Source: Kordiimonadaceae bacterium
Lineage (GTDB): Bacteria > Pseudomonadota > Alphaproteobacteria > Sphingomonadales > Kordiimonadaceae
Assembly (NCBI GenBank): GCA_017640725.1
Contig: JAEPQB010000002.1
Span: forward strand, 62,001 to 126,000
Length of the DNA stretch: 64,000 bases
Direction of reading: 5' to 3'
Position numbers and translations under genes: made by a program. Each line of letters opens with the position of its first letter. Position 1 is the first letter of the stretch. Under the pieces are notes generated by a model. That model made no database searches. It saw only the letters and a program-made list of their open reading frames with translations, and was not told where the DNA came from. Of this stretch, positions 26,948 to 36,848 are shown in pieces.

Positions 26948-28075
26948 CTATGCTGTACTAAGGATCGTGCCCTCAATACCTCTTATGCCCTGATTGTCTG
27001 CGATATAGTACGCAACGAGAATTCGTCCATCAGAAAGTAGGGTTGCGGACGGGTAACCGGTGTCTCGGCTGGGGCTATTGTCTCTAATGATGATTTCCGG
27101 CGCGCTGTTCAGTTCCTCGAGGCTTGAGGCCACTCTGGCCCGAACCCCCATGGGCTCGTGACGGTATCCATAGCTAAGGAACAATCGCCCGTCCGGCAAT
27201 AGCAGCGGGTCATAGGGGTGCCCCTTTACCCCTGTGGAAAAAGGTTCTTCCAACTGGTCAACTGACTTGCCGGTGGCGACAATCAAGTGATCCTCATTAT
27301 TGGTGGTACGGTGAAAAACAGACAACTGGCCTTCGGGCCATGTGGCAACGGACGGCTCTTGCAGGCTTTTACCTTCGACCGTCAGGGCGTTATTTGAAAG
27401 CTCCCACGTCTTGCCATTGTCTTTGGACAAGAAAAACCGTGTCTGCTGCTCAGACCGATCGCGGCTGCCTGCTGTATACCCAGCGAACACAAGCGAACCG
27501 TCTTTGAGTTCGGCCATCTTTCCCCGCACAGCAACCGTGCCTTGCACATAGGGTCCGCCCGACACGTCCCCCTGCTCGTTCACAGGCAGTTCGATGTAGT
27601 CGGACCATGTACGTCCTTCATCATCACTAAAACGGACATAGCCACCCCAGAATACGTAGCCCGCCCCAAAGTGTTCAGACGTCAGCACCTGCCGTTTCTC
27701 AGCTCCAAGTCGCTTGGCAGTCTCTATGGTTACCGGATACCAGAGGAAGCCATGCTGCAGGATCCGGCCACAGCTGTGGCGAAACAGATTTGCGTCCTGG
27801 TCCCCGGCTTCACCATGCATGGGCATGGGCGCCGCATCACCCAGCGGCTCGAGGCCGCTCGAAAATCGCCTTAAGGCAATATGCGAACGGAAGTGCACGT
27901 GGTCCACGGCATTCAGGTCGCTCTCTGCCTTTTCGCCAAACAGCCAGCGGTGATCTGGCGCGCGGCGAAACCCGAGCAGTACGTCTCCTTTTGGCAACGC
28001 AATGACACTTGGAAAGGCAGAAAAGAAGCGCTCGGAACGGTAAAGCACCCGATGTTCGTCAATTTTGAACGACAT
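26948..28075 (-). CDS. Sialidase-fold (BNR/Asp-box) protein, cytosolic
   Basis: This 375-residue protein shows a six-bladed sialidase-like propeller. Asp-box motifs S-x-D-x-G-x-T-W occur as FSDDEGRTW and LSKDNGKTW, and a late blade reads GYPSATLLSDGRILVAYY. The early arginine in GFRRAPDHRW is at a place where sialidases carry one of their triad arginines, but I cannot confirm the full triad. No signal peptide is visible, so a cytosolic glycosidase-like or binding role is likely. It lies between the AIM24-like and thioesterase genes. Confidence 0.78.
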   Translation of the reverse strand: MSFKIDEHRVLYRSERFFSAFPSVIALPKGDVLLGFRRAPDHRWLFGEKAESDLNAVDHVHFRSHIALRRFSSGLEPLGDAAPMPMHGEAGDQDANLFRHSCGRILQHGFLWYPVTIETAKRLGAEKRQVLTSEHFGAGYVFWGGYVRFSDDEGRTWSDYIELPVNEQGDVSGGPYVQGTVAVRGKMAELKDGSLVFAGYTAGSRDRSEQQTRFFLSKDNGKTWELSNNALTVEGKSLQEPSVATWPEGQLSVFHRTTNNEDHLIVATGKSVDQLEEPFSTGVKGHPYDPLLLPDGRLFLSYGYRHEPMGVRARVASSLEELNSAPEIIIRDNSPSRDTGYPSATLLSDGRILVAYYIADNQGIRGIEGTILSTA

Positions 28076-28083
28076 GACGTGTC

Positions 28084-28935
28084 CTAAAAGCCGTTATCGC
28101 CGTCAAGGATGCGCCCAACACCTCCCAGCAAAGAACCTTCGCCCTTTTCGGTGCCGCCGGCCTGCGGTGCGGCTTGCAGCATCCGACCAGCCAGCCTGCT
28201 GAACGGCAGGCTCTGCATCCAGACTTTGCCCGGGCCTTGCAGGCGCGCAAAAAACACACCTTCACCGCCAAAAATCATGGACTTGATACCGCCTACGCGT
28301 TCAATGTCCATATCGACATCGGGTGTCATCGCCGCGAGGCAACCCGTGTCCACATGCAGAACTTCACCAGGCGCCAGTGTGCGTTCAACAATCGTGCCGC
28401 CAATGTGTATAAAGGCCCATCCGTCGCCGGTAAGGCGTTGCATAATGAAGCCCTCACCGCCAAATAGCCCGGTCATGATGCGTTTTTGAAATGCCAAGCC
28501 GATTTGCACACCACGCGCCGCTGCAAGAAAGCTGTCTTTTTGACAAATGAGTTCACCGCCCAGTTCGTCCAACTTCACCGCCATGATGTTGCCCGGAAAC
28601 GGTGACGCAAATGCAACGCGCGCTTTGCCCGCCCCTTCATGTGTGAACACAGTTGTGAAAAGACTTTCACCAGTGATAAGCCGCTTGCCCGCACCCAGCA
28701 GCTTGTCCATGAAGCCACCCTCCTGGCCTGAACCATCCCCAAAAACTGCGTTCATTGTGATATGCTGATCCTTGAACATCATCGCGCCAGCTTCAGCAAC
28801 GGCAGATTCGCCCGGATCAAGTTCGATCTCGACAAACTGCATTTCCGCGCCTTTGATTTCGTAATCAATATCATCTGCGATGTTGGCGCTGCGTTGGTGG
28901 TGAGTTCTTGGAACTGACGGTACATGACTGGCCAT
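28084..28935 (-). CDS. AIM24/TIGR00266-family protein
   Basis: The 283-residue protein matches the TIGR00266/AIM24 family. It has QFVEIELDPGESAVAEAGAMMFKD, a central LFTTVFTHEGAGKARVAFASPFPGNI, GGEGFIMQRLTGDGWAFIHIGGTIVERTL and GGIKSMIFGGEGVFFARLQGPGKVWMQSLPFSRLA. Members form beta-helical/cupin-like trimers; the function in bacteria is unknown (the yeast mitochondrial homologue affects inner-membrane structure). It heads a leftward trio with the sialidase-fold and thioesterase genes and diverges from sppA. Confidence 0.9.
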   Translation of the reverse strand: MASHVPSVPRTHHQRSANIADDIDYEIKGAEMQFVEIELDPGESAVAEAGAMMFKDQHITMNAVFGDGSGQEGGFMDKLLGAGKRLITGESLFTTVFTHEGAGKARVAFASPFPGNIMAVKLDELGGELICQKDSFLAAARGVQIGLAFQKRIMTGLFGGEGFIMQRLTGDGWAFIHIGGTIVERTLAPGEVLHVDTGCLAAMTPDVDMDIERVGGIKSMIFGGEGVFFARLQGPGKVWMQSLPFSRLAGRMLQAAPQAGGTEKGEGSLLGGVGRILDGDNGF

Positions 28936-29099
28936 GAAAGTCTCCTGCTGTCAAAAAAGTGAGCGATTTCACTAGACATTTTTGCGTCGTCGCCTTGACG
29001 AAGCCCTAGTTCAATCGCACTTTTACACATAGCAAGCCCGCGCAACAGCGCAATGGCAGTTGGCAATATTTTTTTGGCCGCCAGATTGGAGTACGGATT

Positions 29100-30926
29100 A
29101 TGAAGGGCATATGGTCTATTCTTAAAGCCATCGGAAATTTCATCATTGGTTTTGGCGGTTTCACGGTCGGCATTTTTGCCATCATCGCATTGATACTGAT
29201 TGCAGCGTCCAGCGGAACGCAGCAATTGCCAAGTGTGCCAAATGGTGCGGTGCTCGTAATGTGGCCTGAGGGCCAGATCGTGGAAGTGATCGAACAACCG
29301 GACCCGCTTGAAGAATATTTTGATACCTTCAACAATCGCCCGCGCCAAACCAGCATCCATGACATCACCACTGCACTGAAACGCGCGAAGACGGACAGCC
29401 GCATTGCGGCCCTGGCCCTTGTGACAGACAGTATGTGGGGTGCGGCACCAAGCCATCAGCACGCGATGGCAGCGGCAGTACGCGACTTTAAAGAAAGTGG
29501 CAAAAAAGTTTATGCCATTTCGTCCGCCTACAGCCAGGCTGACTATCTCGTCGCTGCTGAAGCGGACAAGGTTTTCATGAACCCGCAGGGCAATGTGCTT
29601 CTGAATGGCTATGCCCGCTACCGGCTGTATTACAAAGACCTGCTGGCGAAGGTGGGCGCAAACGTCAATGTGTTCCGTGTTGGCACTTTCAAATCTGCTG
29701 TTGAACCCTTTATTCGGGACGACATGTCGCCGGAAGCCAAGGAAGCCAATGAAGAATTTCTGGGCGGCCTGTGGGCACAATACGCTGCCTCGGTTGAACA
29801 GGCCCGTGGATTTGAGGCTGGCAAGCTCGCTGCCGACATCACGAAAATATCGGCGGACCTACGCACCGCCGGCGGAGACTTTGGTCAGTTGGCGCTAAAC
29901 AGCGGATTGGTGGACGCTGTCGTCCCCAATGCCGTGTGGCGTGAAGAATTAAAGCAGGAGTATGGCACCAGCCTGTTCAGCGACAGTTTCAAGCAAATTC
30001 ACTATGAAGCGTATCTGGCAGCCACCAACAATGGGGCAGACAGTGATAACCAAGTCGCGGTAATTACCGCACAAGGTGAAATCATCATGGGCGAAGGCCC
30101 TGCCTCTGTTGCGGCGGCAGACACAATTGTGAATTACATCCGCAGTGCGCGCAACAATTCCAAAACAAAAGCTATTTTGCTGCGCGTTGACAGCCCAGGT
30201 GGTTCCGCTTTCGCATCTGAGCTTATCCGCCAGGAACTGGTGAATGCGCAAGACCAAGGCATCAAAGTAATCGCCTCTTTTGGGCCAGTTGCCGCTTCAG
30301 GTGGCTACTGGATTTCTGCAACAGCAGACGAAATATGGGCTGCACCAAGCACGATCACCGGCTCCATCGGCATTTTCGGCGTTATCCCTACGTACGAGGG
30401 CACACTCAGTAAAATCGGCGTGGCGGCAGATGGTGTTGGCACCTCCGAACTGGCTGGGGCGTTTGATGTTACTCGTCCGCTGAGTGATCTCACCAAAGAC
30501 ATAATCCAGCAAAGCATCGAGGCGGGTTACGGCGAATTCATGGAGCTTGTTGCCAAAGGCCGCAACATGACGGTTGAAGATGTTGACCGCATCGGCCAGG
30601 GCCGCGTTTGGATTGGGCAAACGGCCAAAGACCTTGGTTTGGTGGATCACTTGGGAGGATTTGACGAAGCTCTAGCCGCGGCAGCGCGCGCTGCAGGCGT
30701 TGAAGACGACTATGAGCCAGTATTCTACCGCGAGGCGCCCGATCCGTTTGATCAGATCCTGTCTGATATTCTCAATTCCACTATTGGCACAGACGATGGC
30801 TACCGCATGCCCGAAAGCCCTGCCTTGCGCCTGATGAGCCAGGTTCAGACTGACCTAGAGTTCCTCGGCAACCTAAACGACCCCACGGGCCGCTATCTGA
30901 TCTGCTTTGAATGTAAGGTGCGCTGA
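29100..30926 (+). CDS. sppA: Signal peptide peptidase SppA, 67-kDa type
   Basis: SppA digests cleaved signal peptides in the inner membrane. The 608-residue long form has an N-terminal anchor ([20 protein letters not shown], about 13-32) and two S49 domains. The catalytic lysine sits in [14 protein letters not shown] and the nucleophile serine in [19 protein letters not shown], as in E. coli SppA. The gene is divergent from AIM24 and lies 2 bases before msrB, so both are probably made from one mRNA. Confidence 0.95.
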   Translation: MKGIWSILKAIGNFIIGFGGFTVGIFAIIALILIAASSGTQQLPSVPNGAVLVMWPEGQIVEVIEQPDPLEEYFDTFNNRPRQTSIHDITTALKRAKTDSRIAALALVTDSMWGAAPSHQHAMAAAVRDFKESGKKVYAISSAYSQADYLVAAEADKVFMNPQGNVLLNGYARYRLYYKDLLAKVGANVNVFRVGTFKSAVEPFIRDDMSPEAKEANEEFLGGLWAQYAASVEQARGFEAGKLAADITKISADLRTAGGDFGQLALNSGLVDAVVPNAVWREELKQEYGTSLFSDSFKQIHYEAYLAATNNGADSDNQVAVITAQGEIIMGEGPASVAAADTIVNYIRSARNNSKTKAILLRVDSPGGSAFASELIRQELVNAQDQGIKVIASFGPVAASGGYWISATADEIWAAPSTITGSIGIFGVIPTYEGTLSKIGVAADGVGTSELAGAFDVTRPLSDLTKDIIQQSIEAGYGEFMELVAKGRNMTVEDVDRIGQGRVWIGQTAKDLGLVDHLGGFDEALAAAARAAGVEDDYEPVFYREAPDPFDQILSDILNSTIGTDDGYRMPESPALRLMSQVQTDLEFLGNLNDPTGRYLICFECKVR

Positions 30927-30928
30927 CC

Positions 30929-31336
30929 ATGAGTGAAAACGTGATTGAAAAATCGGATGAAGAATGGCGTGAAGAGTTAACGCCCGAGCAATACGCTGTT
31001 TGCCGTTGCGGTGGCACGGAACCAGCATTCACTGGCAAATATTGGGACACCAAAACCCCCGGCATCTATCAGTGTGCTGGTTGCGGCGCTGACCTGTTTG
31101 ACAGCGACACTAAATATGACAGCGGGTCTGGCTGGCCCAGCTTTTGGGCGGCGCTCAAAGATGACGCAATTGTGGAAAAACGCGATACCACCTACGGAAT
31201 GATCCGAACCGAGATAACCTGCGCAAAATGTGACAGTCATTTGGGACATGTGTTTCCAGATGGCCCACAGCCGACAGGTTTGCGGTACTGCACAAATTCG
31301 GCTTCATTGAATTTGGTAGAACGCGAAGAAGACTAG
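30929..31336 (+). CDS. msrB: Peptide-methionine (R)-S-oxide reductase
   Basis: MsrB reduces the R form of methionine sulfoxide in oxidised proteins. The 135-residue protein has the zinc CxxC pairs in [13 protein letters not shown] and [18 protein letters not shown], the substrate motif [12 protein letters not shown], and the catalytic [12 protein letters not shown]. An additional cysteine pair, [11 protein letters not shown], is in the usual resolving region. It follows sppA by two bases, a pairing that would co-produce protein repair and peptide clearance. Confidence 0.96.
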   Translation: MSENVIEKSDEEWREELTPEQYAVCRCGGTEPAFTGKYWDTKTPGIYQCAGCGADLFDSDTKYDSGSGWPSFWAALKDDAIVEKRDTTYGMIRTEITCAKCDSHLGHVFPDGPQPTGLRYCTNSASLNLVEREED

Positions 31337-31357
31337 CGTTCGCATTATTGCAACACA

Positions 31358-31381
31358 GGGTGCCGTTTAACTACGGTACCC
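31358..31381. promoter_or_regulatory. Imperfect palindrome upstream of azoR
   Basis: GGGTGCCGT, six bases, ACGGTACCC forms a dyad with one mismatched pair. It lies 54-77 bases before the azoR ATG, where an operator for an azoreductase repressor would be expected. It could instead be a weak terminator of msrB, but no T run follows. Confidence 0.4.
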
Positions 31382-31435
31382 ACCCAAACACGCAACACAT
31401 ACATTGGCTTCAGACAGTTAATCAGGAGCCAAACA

Positions 31436-32038
31436 ATGAGCACCCCAGCCAACACCATCCTTCGTATCGACAGCAGCGCCCGCAAAAGCGGCTCTACCAC
31501 TCGTGAACTCACATCTGAACTCGTGAGCCTATTGAGCGACCAGTTAGGCGGCGCTGACATCATTGCCCGCGACGTAGCAGACGGTCTCCCCTTCGTTGAC
31601 GAAGATTGGGTGAACGCAAACTTCACCGCCCCCGAAGACCGCACAGACGCCCACAAGCAAAAACTAGCGTTTTCCGACAGCCTTGTAGCGGAACTGCAGA
31701 ATGCCGATACCATCGTCATTGGCCTGCCGATCTATAACTTCGGTGTGCCGGCAACGCTTAAGGCCTGGGTTGATATGATTGCCCGTGCGCGACTGACTTT
31801 CCGCTACACGTCAGAAGGGCCTGAGGGTCTACTGACCGGTAAAAAAGCATACATCGCAGTGGCTTCTGGCGGCACATCAGCAGGCAGCGAAATCGATTTC
31901 GCCACCAGTTACTTACGCCACGCCCTAAAGTTTGTTGGCATTACGGACGTTACTTTGATTGACGCGTCTGCTGCTGCACAAGGTGCAGAAGAGGCACTGA
32001 ACCGCGCCAAAAGCCAGATCAGTGCGGTCGGCGCTTAA
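31436..32038 (+). CDS. azoR: FMN-dependent NADH-azoreductase / quinone reductase
   Basis: AzoR reduces quinones and azo compounds by two-electron transfer from NADH through FMN. The 200-residue flavodoxin-like protein has the phosphate loop IDSSARKSGSTTRELTSEL, ADTIVIGLPIYNFGVPATLKAWVDMIARARLTFRY (the FMN-ring loop, typical of AzoR) and VASGGTSAGSEIDFATSYLRHAL. Its length is that of E. coli AzoR. CAGGAG stands before the ATG. It is monocistronic by spacing and has a palindrome upstream. Confidence 0.92.
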   Translation: MSTPANTILRIDSSARKSGSTTRELTSELVSLLSDQLGGADIIARDVADGLPFVDEDWVNANFTAPEDRTDAHKQKLAFSDSLVAELQNADTIVIGLPIYNFGVPATLKAWVDMIARARLTFRYTSEGPEGLLTGKKAYIAVASGGTSAGSEIDFATSYLRHALKFVGITDVTLIDASAAAQGAEEALNRAKSQISAVGA

Positions 32039-32047
32039 GCCAACTAG

Positions 32048-33658
32048 TCAGTTTTCAGTGCCTTCGGGCGCTGAATCATCACCGTCTGTAGAAACTTCTA
32101 CGAACGGACCATCTTCTGAGTTCTGGACCATCTCTACAAACTCACCCACAGTAGAGTCGCTGATACCGAAAAACATAACCGCGGCCATGGTCCAGATCAT
32201 GATCACAAAATAGCTGCACCAGATAAATCCAGCTTTCAAAAATGCTCTGATCCAGCCCTGTTTTTGCCCCACCTTCAGGGCAATGATCAGGTAAGCGGAT
32301 GTGGTCCACCAAAATATGCCGAATGCCGGACCGCCTTCAAGTTGGGGCATAACAAAGGCAAGAACCAGCAAGAAGACAAACAGAAAACTGTGGAAATGAA
32401 TGGCAAACACCAACTGGTTCAAATAGTAGCGATTTCTGCCCCAGTGTGTCAGTGACAAAATGAGCGCAAAGACAGGCATCAAGAACACGAGAGCTAAAGG
32501 TAACCAATCATTGAAGAGGTTGTTGAATTCTCGCGGGTTCTGCAGCGCTTCTGTGAAGTTTGCAGTCGCATCTTTAACGATTTGAGGTGTGCTGGGGTCG
32601 TCAAGGATGAAGTCCAAATCTTCCTGCTTGATACCTTCCCTCTCCTGCCGGTCGTTTGGCACAAACATGTCGATGTCAAAATCGTAGGGCAGGTTCCCAA
32701 TATTGAAACCACCCTCTTCTTCGGATGGCCTGATAACCGTGCTTGCGAGCATGTCCGGGTCGAGGTTCGTGAGCGCACGAATGGAGTTGCGTGACTGCTC
32801 AGAGAGTTGCGTTTCGGGGTCATCCAACAAGGCTATTGCACGGTCCCTCACAGCGAAAAAGTCTGGCTCCTCTCCGCGGTCTTCCATGTCCTCAAGCTCG
32901 TCAGTCAATGTGTCCAGAAAATCCTCGATCGCTTCTGATTCGGCGGGATTGTAGTCAAGATTATTGATGAGCCTGACGAGGCCTCGAATTTGATTGCTGT
33001 TTGTGTCGCTCTCAACTTGCCTCTCGGCCTGCTCCACGGCTTCGGTAATCTGTCGCTCGAGCGCTTCCTCATCAAACTCGGGAACAATAGGCGGCAGGGG
33101 CTCCGAGGTCTCCCCCCGCTCTATCGCCGCTGCCTGCTCCAGCGCCTGTTCTCGAATAGCTTCAGCTTGCTCTCGAATTTGCTCTGTGGCTGCTTCAACT
33201 GCCTGCCGGGCTGCTACTGTTTCTGCTTTTGGTTGCACATGGATATCCAGTATCAAGATATCCGCGATACTTAAGGTCGCAAAAAAAGCAAATAATAATA
33301 CGATGTAGAGCCGAAATGGCGGCAAGTACCGCGCTCGCTTGCCGTCCATAAAGTCACGGGACAATCCGCCGGGCACAAATATCAGCGCCAATATGGTTTT
33401 GATAATTTTGCTGTCTGTGTCGAATATAGCGTCCAGAAGTTCTTTGAAGAATGTCCAGATCGGCCGCTGGAGGTCGTCGGCACGTTGTCCGCAGATATGG
33501 CAAAAAGGACCCGTCAGTGGCGCGCCACAATTGAAGCAAGTATCGCCGCCATCACGTACGCCCCGCTCAATAGTCGCATAGTGGGCTAGCTGAGACCGCT
33601 CTTTCTTGAGCCGTCTGCGCCTTAATGCAATTGACCATTTCCGAAAGTACCGAAGCAT
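32048..33658 (-). CDS. DUF3667-type zinc-ribbon membrane protein
   Basis: The 536-residue protein begins with a zinc ribbon (CFNCGAPLTGPFCHICGQ), followed by IWTFFKELLDAIFDTDSKIIKTI and LPPFRLYIVLLFAFFATL, the DUF3667 signature. Four or more membrane helices sit at the N-terminal middle and the C-terminal third. Between them is a long acidic, E/Q-rich segment (about 155-320, such as ATEQIREQAEAIREQALEQAA) likely to form coiled coil. The function is unknown. It is convergent with azoR (9 bases). Confidence 0.85.
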   Translation of the reverse strand: MLRYFRKWSIALRRRRLKKERSQLAHYATIERGVRDGGDTCFNCGAPLTGPFCHICGQRADDLQRPIWTFFKELLDAIFDTDSKIIKTILALIFVPGGLSRDFMDGKRARYLPPFRLYIVLLFAFFATLSIADILILDIHVQPKAETVAARQAVEAATEQIREQAEAIREQALEQAAAIERGETSEPLPPIVPEFDEEALERQITEAVEQAERQVESDTNSNQIRGLVRLINNLDYNPAESEAIEDFLDTLTDELEDMEDRGEEPDFFAVRDRAIALLDDPETQLSEQSRNSIRALTNLDPDMLASTVIRPSEEEGGFNIGNLPYDFDIDMFVPNDRQEREGIKQEDLDFILDDPSTPQIVKDATANFTEALQNPREFNNLFNDWLPLALVFLMPVFALILSLTHWGRNRYYLNQLVFAIHFHSFLFVFLLVLAFVMPQLEGGPAFGIFWWTTSAYLIIALKVGQKQGWIRAFLKAGFIWCSYFVIMIWTMAAVMFFGISDSTVGEFVEMVQNSEDGPFVEVSTDGDDSAPEGTEN

Positions 33659-33718
33659 TTCATCCCCCTAAGCGCCTTATACCAAAACACTTTTCGGGAT
33701 GCCAGCCAACAATTTCGC

Positions 33719-34375
33719 TTAACTGGCAACACCCAGGATATGGTCTGCGACAAACGGATTGCTGCGGCGTTCTTCGCCGAAAGTAGAAAGGGGTCCGTGG
33801 CCTGGAACAAATGTCACATCATTCCCCAGCGGCCACAATTTTTCCTGGATGGCGTTCATCAGGGTTTGTGTGTCACCCCTTGGGAAGTCTGTGCGCCCGA
33901 CAGACCCTTTGAACAATACGTCACCAACAAACGCCACTTTGTGCGTGCGGTTAAACAAAATGACATGGCCAGGTGTGTGCCCAGGCGTGTGGTAAACCTC
34001 TAGCTTGACGTTGCCCACCTCAACACTGTCACCGTCGTTCAGCCACTGGTCTGGCGTGCAACAGCGCAGCCCAGGCATATTGTAAGCCGCCGCATGCTCT
34101 TCGATCTGATCCAGCCAGAACTTATCTTCGGCATGCGGGCCGATAATGGGCAAATCAAACTTTTCTTTAATATCAGCTGCCCCACCAGCATGGTCCATAT
34201 GGCCGTGGGTGAGCAAAATTTTGGTAAGTTTGATACCGAGCTTGTCAACCTGAGCAAGCAGCTTGTCAACATCGCCGCCCGGGTCCACCAGTGCGCCCTC
34301 CATGGTTTCGTCACACCAGATAACACTGCAATTTTGGGCGAAAGACGTGACGGGAACAATTTGGGCTTTCAGCAT
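33719..34375 (-). CDS. Metallo-beta-lactamase-fold hydrolase (glyoxalase II-like)
   Basis: The 218-residue protein has the two-metal MBL motif THGHMDHAGGAADI, the later ligands H in VYHTPGHTPGHVILF and D in FVGDVLFKGSVGRTDFPRGD, and VPGHGPLSTFGEER at the end. It matches the YcbL-like glyoxalase II relatives, which cleave S-lactoylglutathione or similar thioesters. The start at 34375 (MLKAQIVPVTSFAQNC) begins the family's conserved first strand; the frame is open to 34414. Confidence 0.9.
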   Translation of the reverse strand: MLKAQIVPVTSFAQNCSVIWCDETMEGALVDPGGDVDKLLAQVDKLGIKLTKILLTHGHMDHAGGAADIKEKFDLPIIGPHAEDKFWLDQIEEHAAAYNMPGLRCCTPDQWLNDGDSVEVGNVKLEVYHTPGHTPGHVILFNRTHKVAFVGDVLFKGSVGRTDFPRGDTQTLMNAIQEKLWPLGNDVTFVPGHGPLSTFGEERRSNPFVADHILGVAS

Positions 34376-34476
34376 GTGGCACTCCAGGCGCTCGTTGCGC
34401 AGACAAGCACGCAACGCATAACAACAGACATGCGTTTATATATAGTGGCAATCACGGCCAAGCCCAGCGGAAAGTC

Positions 34477-35535
34477 TCACTTTTGGCTGGCAAGCTGGGT
34501 CATCAGGCTGGTGAGCTGCTTCAAAGTGGCGTCCTGGGACTTCATCATGTCCTCGATTTTGTCCAGGCGCCCTTCCATTTCTTTGTCTTCCGCTGCACCT
34601 GTTTCTGGCTTTTCCACCTTCCGCCCGGACAACTCGAGCGGGATCGTCGTGTCACTCATTGATGCAGCAGAGACACCAGAATTCGCCAGTGAACTTATCC
34701 GTTCCCGATGAGACGCATTCAGTTTGGTTTCTTCCTCCAACTCAGACGCAACGGTTTCTACAACTTCCTGGTCAATCTCTTCCATTTCATCGAGTGCACC
34801 AAACAAAAGAACCCGGGCGCAAAGGGTGTTCAACTGTCTCGGAATTCCATCACTATGCTGATGCAGCGCCTCCATAGCGCCGTCAGAAAACACGGGGCGG
34901 TCATTCCAACCGACCAATTTCAAACGATGCAGCAAATAACCTGCAGATTCAGCTGCCGACAATGGCTGAATTTGCCAGTCATGTGTCACACACTGTGAGA
35001 GCTCGTTAGGGACTTCATTTGCACTGACGCGCTTTTTCAAGCCGGGTTGAGCAATCATGAGACAATGCACCTGCTGGTGCTCTGAACCAAGCTTGAGAGC
35101 GCTGCATAAGTCTTCAAGCGCTGTATTGGACAGGCCCTGCGCCTCGTCAATAATAAGAACCGGCTGTCGGTCGGCTGCATTTGCTTTTGCGGCAAAATCA
35201 CCAAGAATGCCTGTATAGTCATCCAAAGTTTCCGCTCGTCCATCCAGTCCAAACGCATTCATGATGGTGACCATCAGATCGGTGCCGGCCACCCTGGTAT
35301 TGGACATCATGCCGACCACAAAACGGTTGCTATCAAGCGCCTCTTGAAGATGCCGAGCGAGGGTTGTCTTGCCTGTGCCAATGTCCCCTGTCACCAAGGC
35401 AACACCATCGGGTGTTATCGCGGAACCCGAAAAATGCTCAATTACCGGACTATGCGACTCTGGCTGAAAATAATATTTTGGGTCAGGCGTAAGCTGAAAG
35501 GGTCTACCATTGAGTTTATAATAGTCTTCAAACAT
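34477..35535 (-). CDS. ExeA/GspA-like AAA ATPase
   Basis: This 352-residue ATPase has the ExeA-type start MFEDYYKLNGRPFQLTPDPKYYF, Walker A GDIGTGKTTLARHL, Walker B PVLIIDEAQGLSN, and the GIPRQLNTLCARVLLFGALD sensor region. The last 40 residues (MEGRLDKIEDMMKSQDATLKQL) form a short coiled coil. The family includes GspA/ExeA secretion helpers and the ATPases of exosortase loci; no secretion or exosortase gene is nearby. No membrane helix is visible. It is divergent from the solute-binding protein. Confidence 0.87.
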   Translation of the reverse strand: MFEDYYKLNGRPFQLTPDPKYYFQPESHSPVIEHFSGSAITPDGVALVTGDIGTGKTTLARHLQEALDSNRFVVGMMSNTRVAGTDLMVTIMNAFGLDGRAETLDDYTGILGDFAAKANAADRQPVLIIDEAQGLSNTALEDLCSALKLGSEHQQVHCLMIAQPGLKKRVSANEVPNELSQCVTHDWQIQPLSAAESAGYLLHRLKLVGWNDRPVFSDGAMEALHQHSDGIPRQLNTLCARVLLFGALDEMEEIDQEVVETVASELEEETKLNASHRERISSLANSGVSAASMSDTTIPLELSGRKVEKPETGAAEDKEMEGRLDKIEDMMKSQDATLKQLTSLMTQLASQK

Positions 35536-35777
35536 GCGGCATCGCCTCCTCCCCCCAATCGACTGGAAACACACCCTCTTGGCCGATTAAGGCATATCTC
35601 TTCGTCCAAGCTACAGAATATACTCGCTCGCCGCTTAACACCACTACGAAGTATTCGGTCGAAGAAAAGGCTCGACAGCACATCGATCCATGAACATGTT
35701 TGGCCCATACATAGATCAATGAATGCGCGAACAATATCACTTATAGTGTTTACCACACTCAAACCCTGGAGCTCGCA

Positions 35778-36560
35778 GTGGCGACAATTCGTTTAGCAAG
35801 TTTTGTTTGTGCCTTTTGGCTCTGTGCCCCCTTTGCCTATTCAACAGATAGTGCTGTTGAAGTTACCGCAGTTGCTGAAGAATGGCCCGGCCTCACTATG
35901 AGTGATGGCACAGGCTGGTACTGGCAGTTTATCAGCAAGGTTTATGAACCGCACGGATACAAAGTTCGCCCACTGGTGACGTCCTGGTCTCGCGCCGTAA
36001 GCGGCGTAGAAAGCGGCCATTACGACATTCTGGTTGCAGAATGGAAAGAGCCGTCCATGCCGTTTGTATTTCCGTACTTTCCCATTGGCGGTGAGCAGAT
36101 CTGGTGCGCGAAACTAAAGTCAGAGCCTAAGGGCTGCGTAGAAATCGCCAAAGATGCTACAAGAATTGTCAGCTGGGTTCGCAGCATGGACTTTGGCCAA
36201 CAATTTACCTCGCAAGACACAAAACCGATATTAGTACAGGACACCCAGGCCGGGGTGCGGTTGCTCGCACGGGGACGAACAGATGCTTTTATTGGCTATC
36301 GGCTGACAATTTTGGACGAGATTGCTGAGGCTGGACTATCCGCTGATGATTTCGCGCTCGTCAAGATAGGAGAAAAGTTCAGTTATTTGGCCTTCCCCCA
36401 ATCAGAGCTTGGGGAAAAACTCGCCAAAATCTATGACCTCGAATTCCGCAAACTATATCTATCGGGGTGGCTACACGAAAACATGATCGACAATGAAATG
36501 CACAGAAATGCTCTCTTGTCCTTCGGCTCCCCAAACGGCCAAGAAATGGGACTAAAGTGA
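35778..36560 (+). CDS. Family-3-like solute-binding protein, lone
   Basis: The 260-residue protein has a signal peptide (MATIRLASFVCAFWLCAPFAYS, then TDSAVEV) and the bilobed periplasmic-binding pattern: VEVTAVAEEWPGLTMSDGTGWYWQFISKVYEPHGYKVRPL, then YDILVAEW and RTDAFIGYRLTILDEI. It resembles amino-acid-type binding proteins. No permease or ATPase gene is near, so it may serve as a sensor or use a distant transporter. The start is GTG 35778; GGAGCTCGCA precedes it. Confidence 0.75.
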   Translation: MATIRLASFVCAFWLCAPFAYSTDSAVEVTAVAEEWPGLTMSDGTGWYWQFISKVYEPHGYKVRPLVTSWSRAVSGVESGHYDILVAEWKEPSMPFVFPYFPIGGEQIWCAKLKSEPKGCVEIAKDATRIVSWVRSMDFGQQFTSQDTKPILVQDTQAGVRLLARGRTDAFIGYRLTILDEIAEAGLSADDFALVKIGEKFSYLAFPQSELGEKLAKIYDLEFRKLYLSGWLHENMIDNEMHRNALLSFGSPNGQEMGLK

Positions 36561-36617
36561 GTCGTGCGTTGCGCCGCAGCGCTGCTTTTACACTATTCGA
36601 TTTTTGCTTTGGAGAGA

Positions 36618-36692
36618 TGGCTGGGGCGGCAGGATTCGAACCTGCGAATGCCGATACCAAAAACCGGTGCCTTACCACTTGGCGACGCCCCA
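36618..36692 (-). tRNA. tRNA-Gln (TTG anticodon)
   Basis: On the minus strand a full cloverleaf folds. The acceptor TGGGGCG pairs with CGCCCCA, the D arm includes GCCAAGTGGTAAGGC, and the anticodon stem CCGGT/ATCGG encloses TTTTGGT with anticodon TTG. The T arm holds GGTTCGAATCC, and CCA is encoded at the 3' end. It is 75 bases long and is the only tRNA found. Confidence 0.97.
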
Positions 36693-36848
36693 CCATGGGT
36701 GTGGCGCGGTTTGTAAAGAAACTGTCCTACGCTGTAAAGCCCTTTTTAACCCAAAAAAGAATTATTTCCGAGTGCTCGCCAACTTGTCATGAGATTCGAA
36801 TGAAAAGTGGACTAATTCTTCAACATAGGTGTTTGATTGGGGACGAAA

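Noticed and set aside
36563-36590. GC-rich dyad after the solute-binding gene as a terminator
   Set aside because: The stem needs a wobble pair, and only four T follow; too weak to call.
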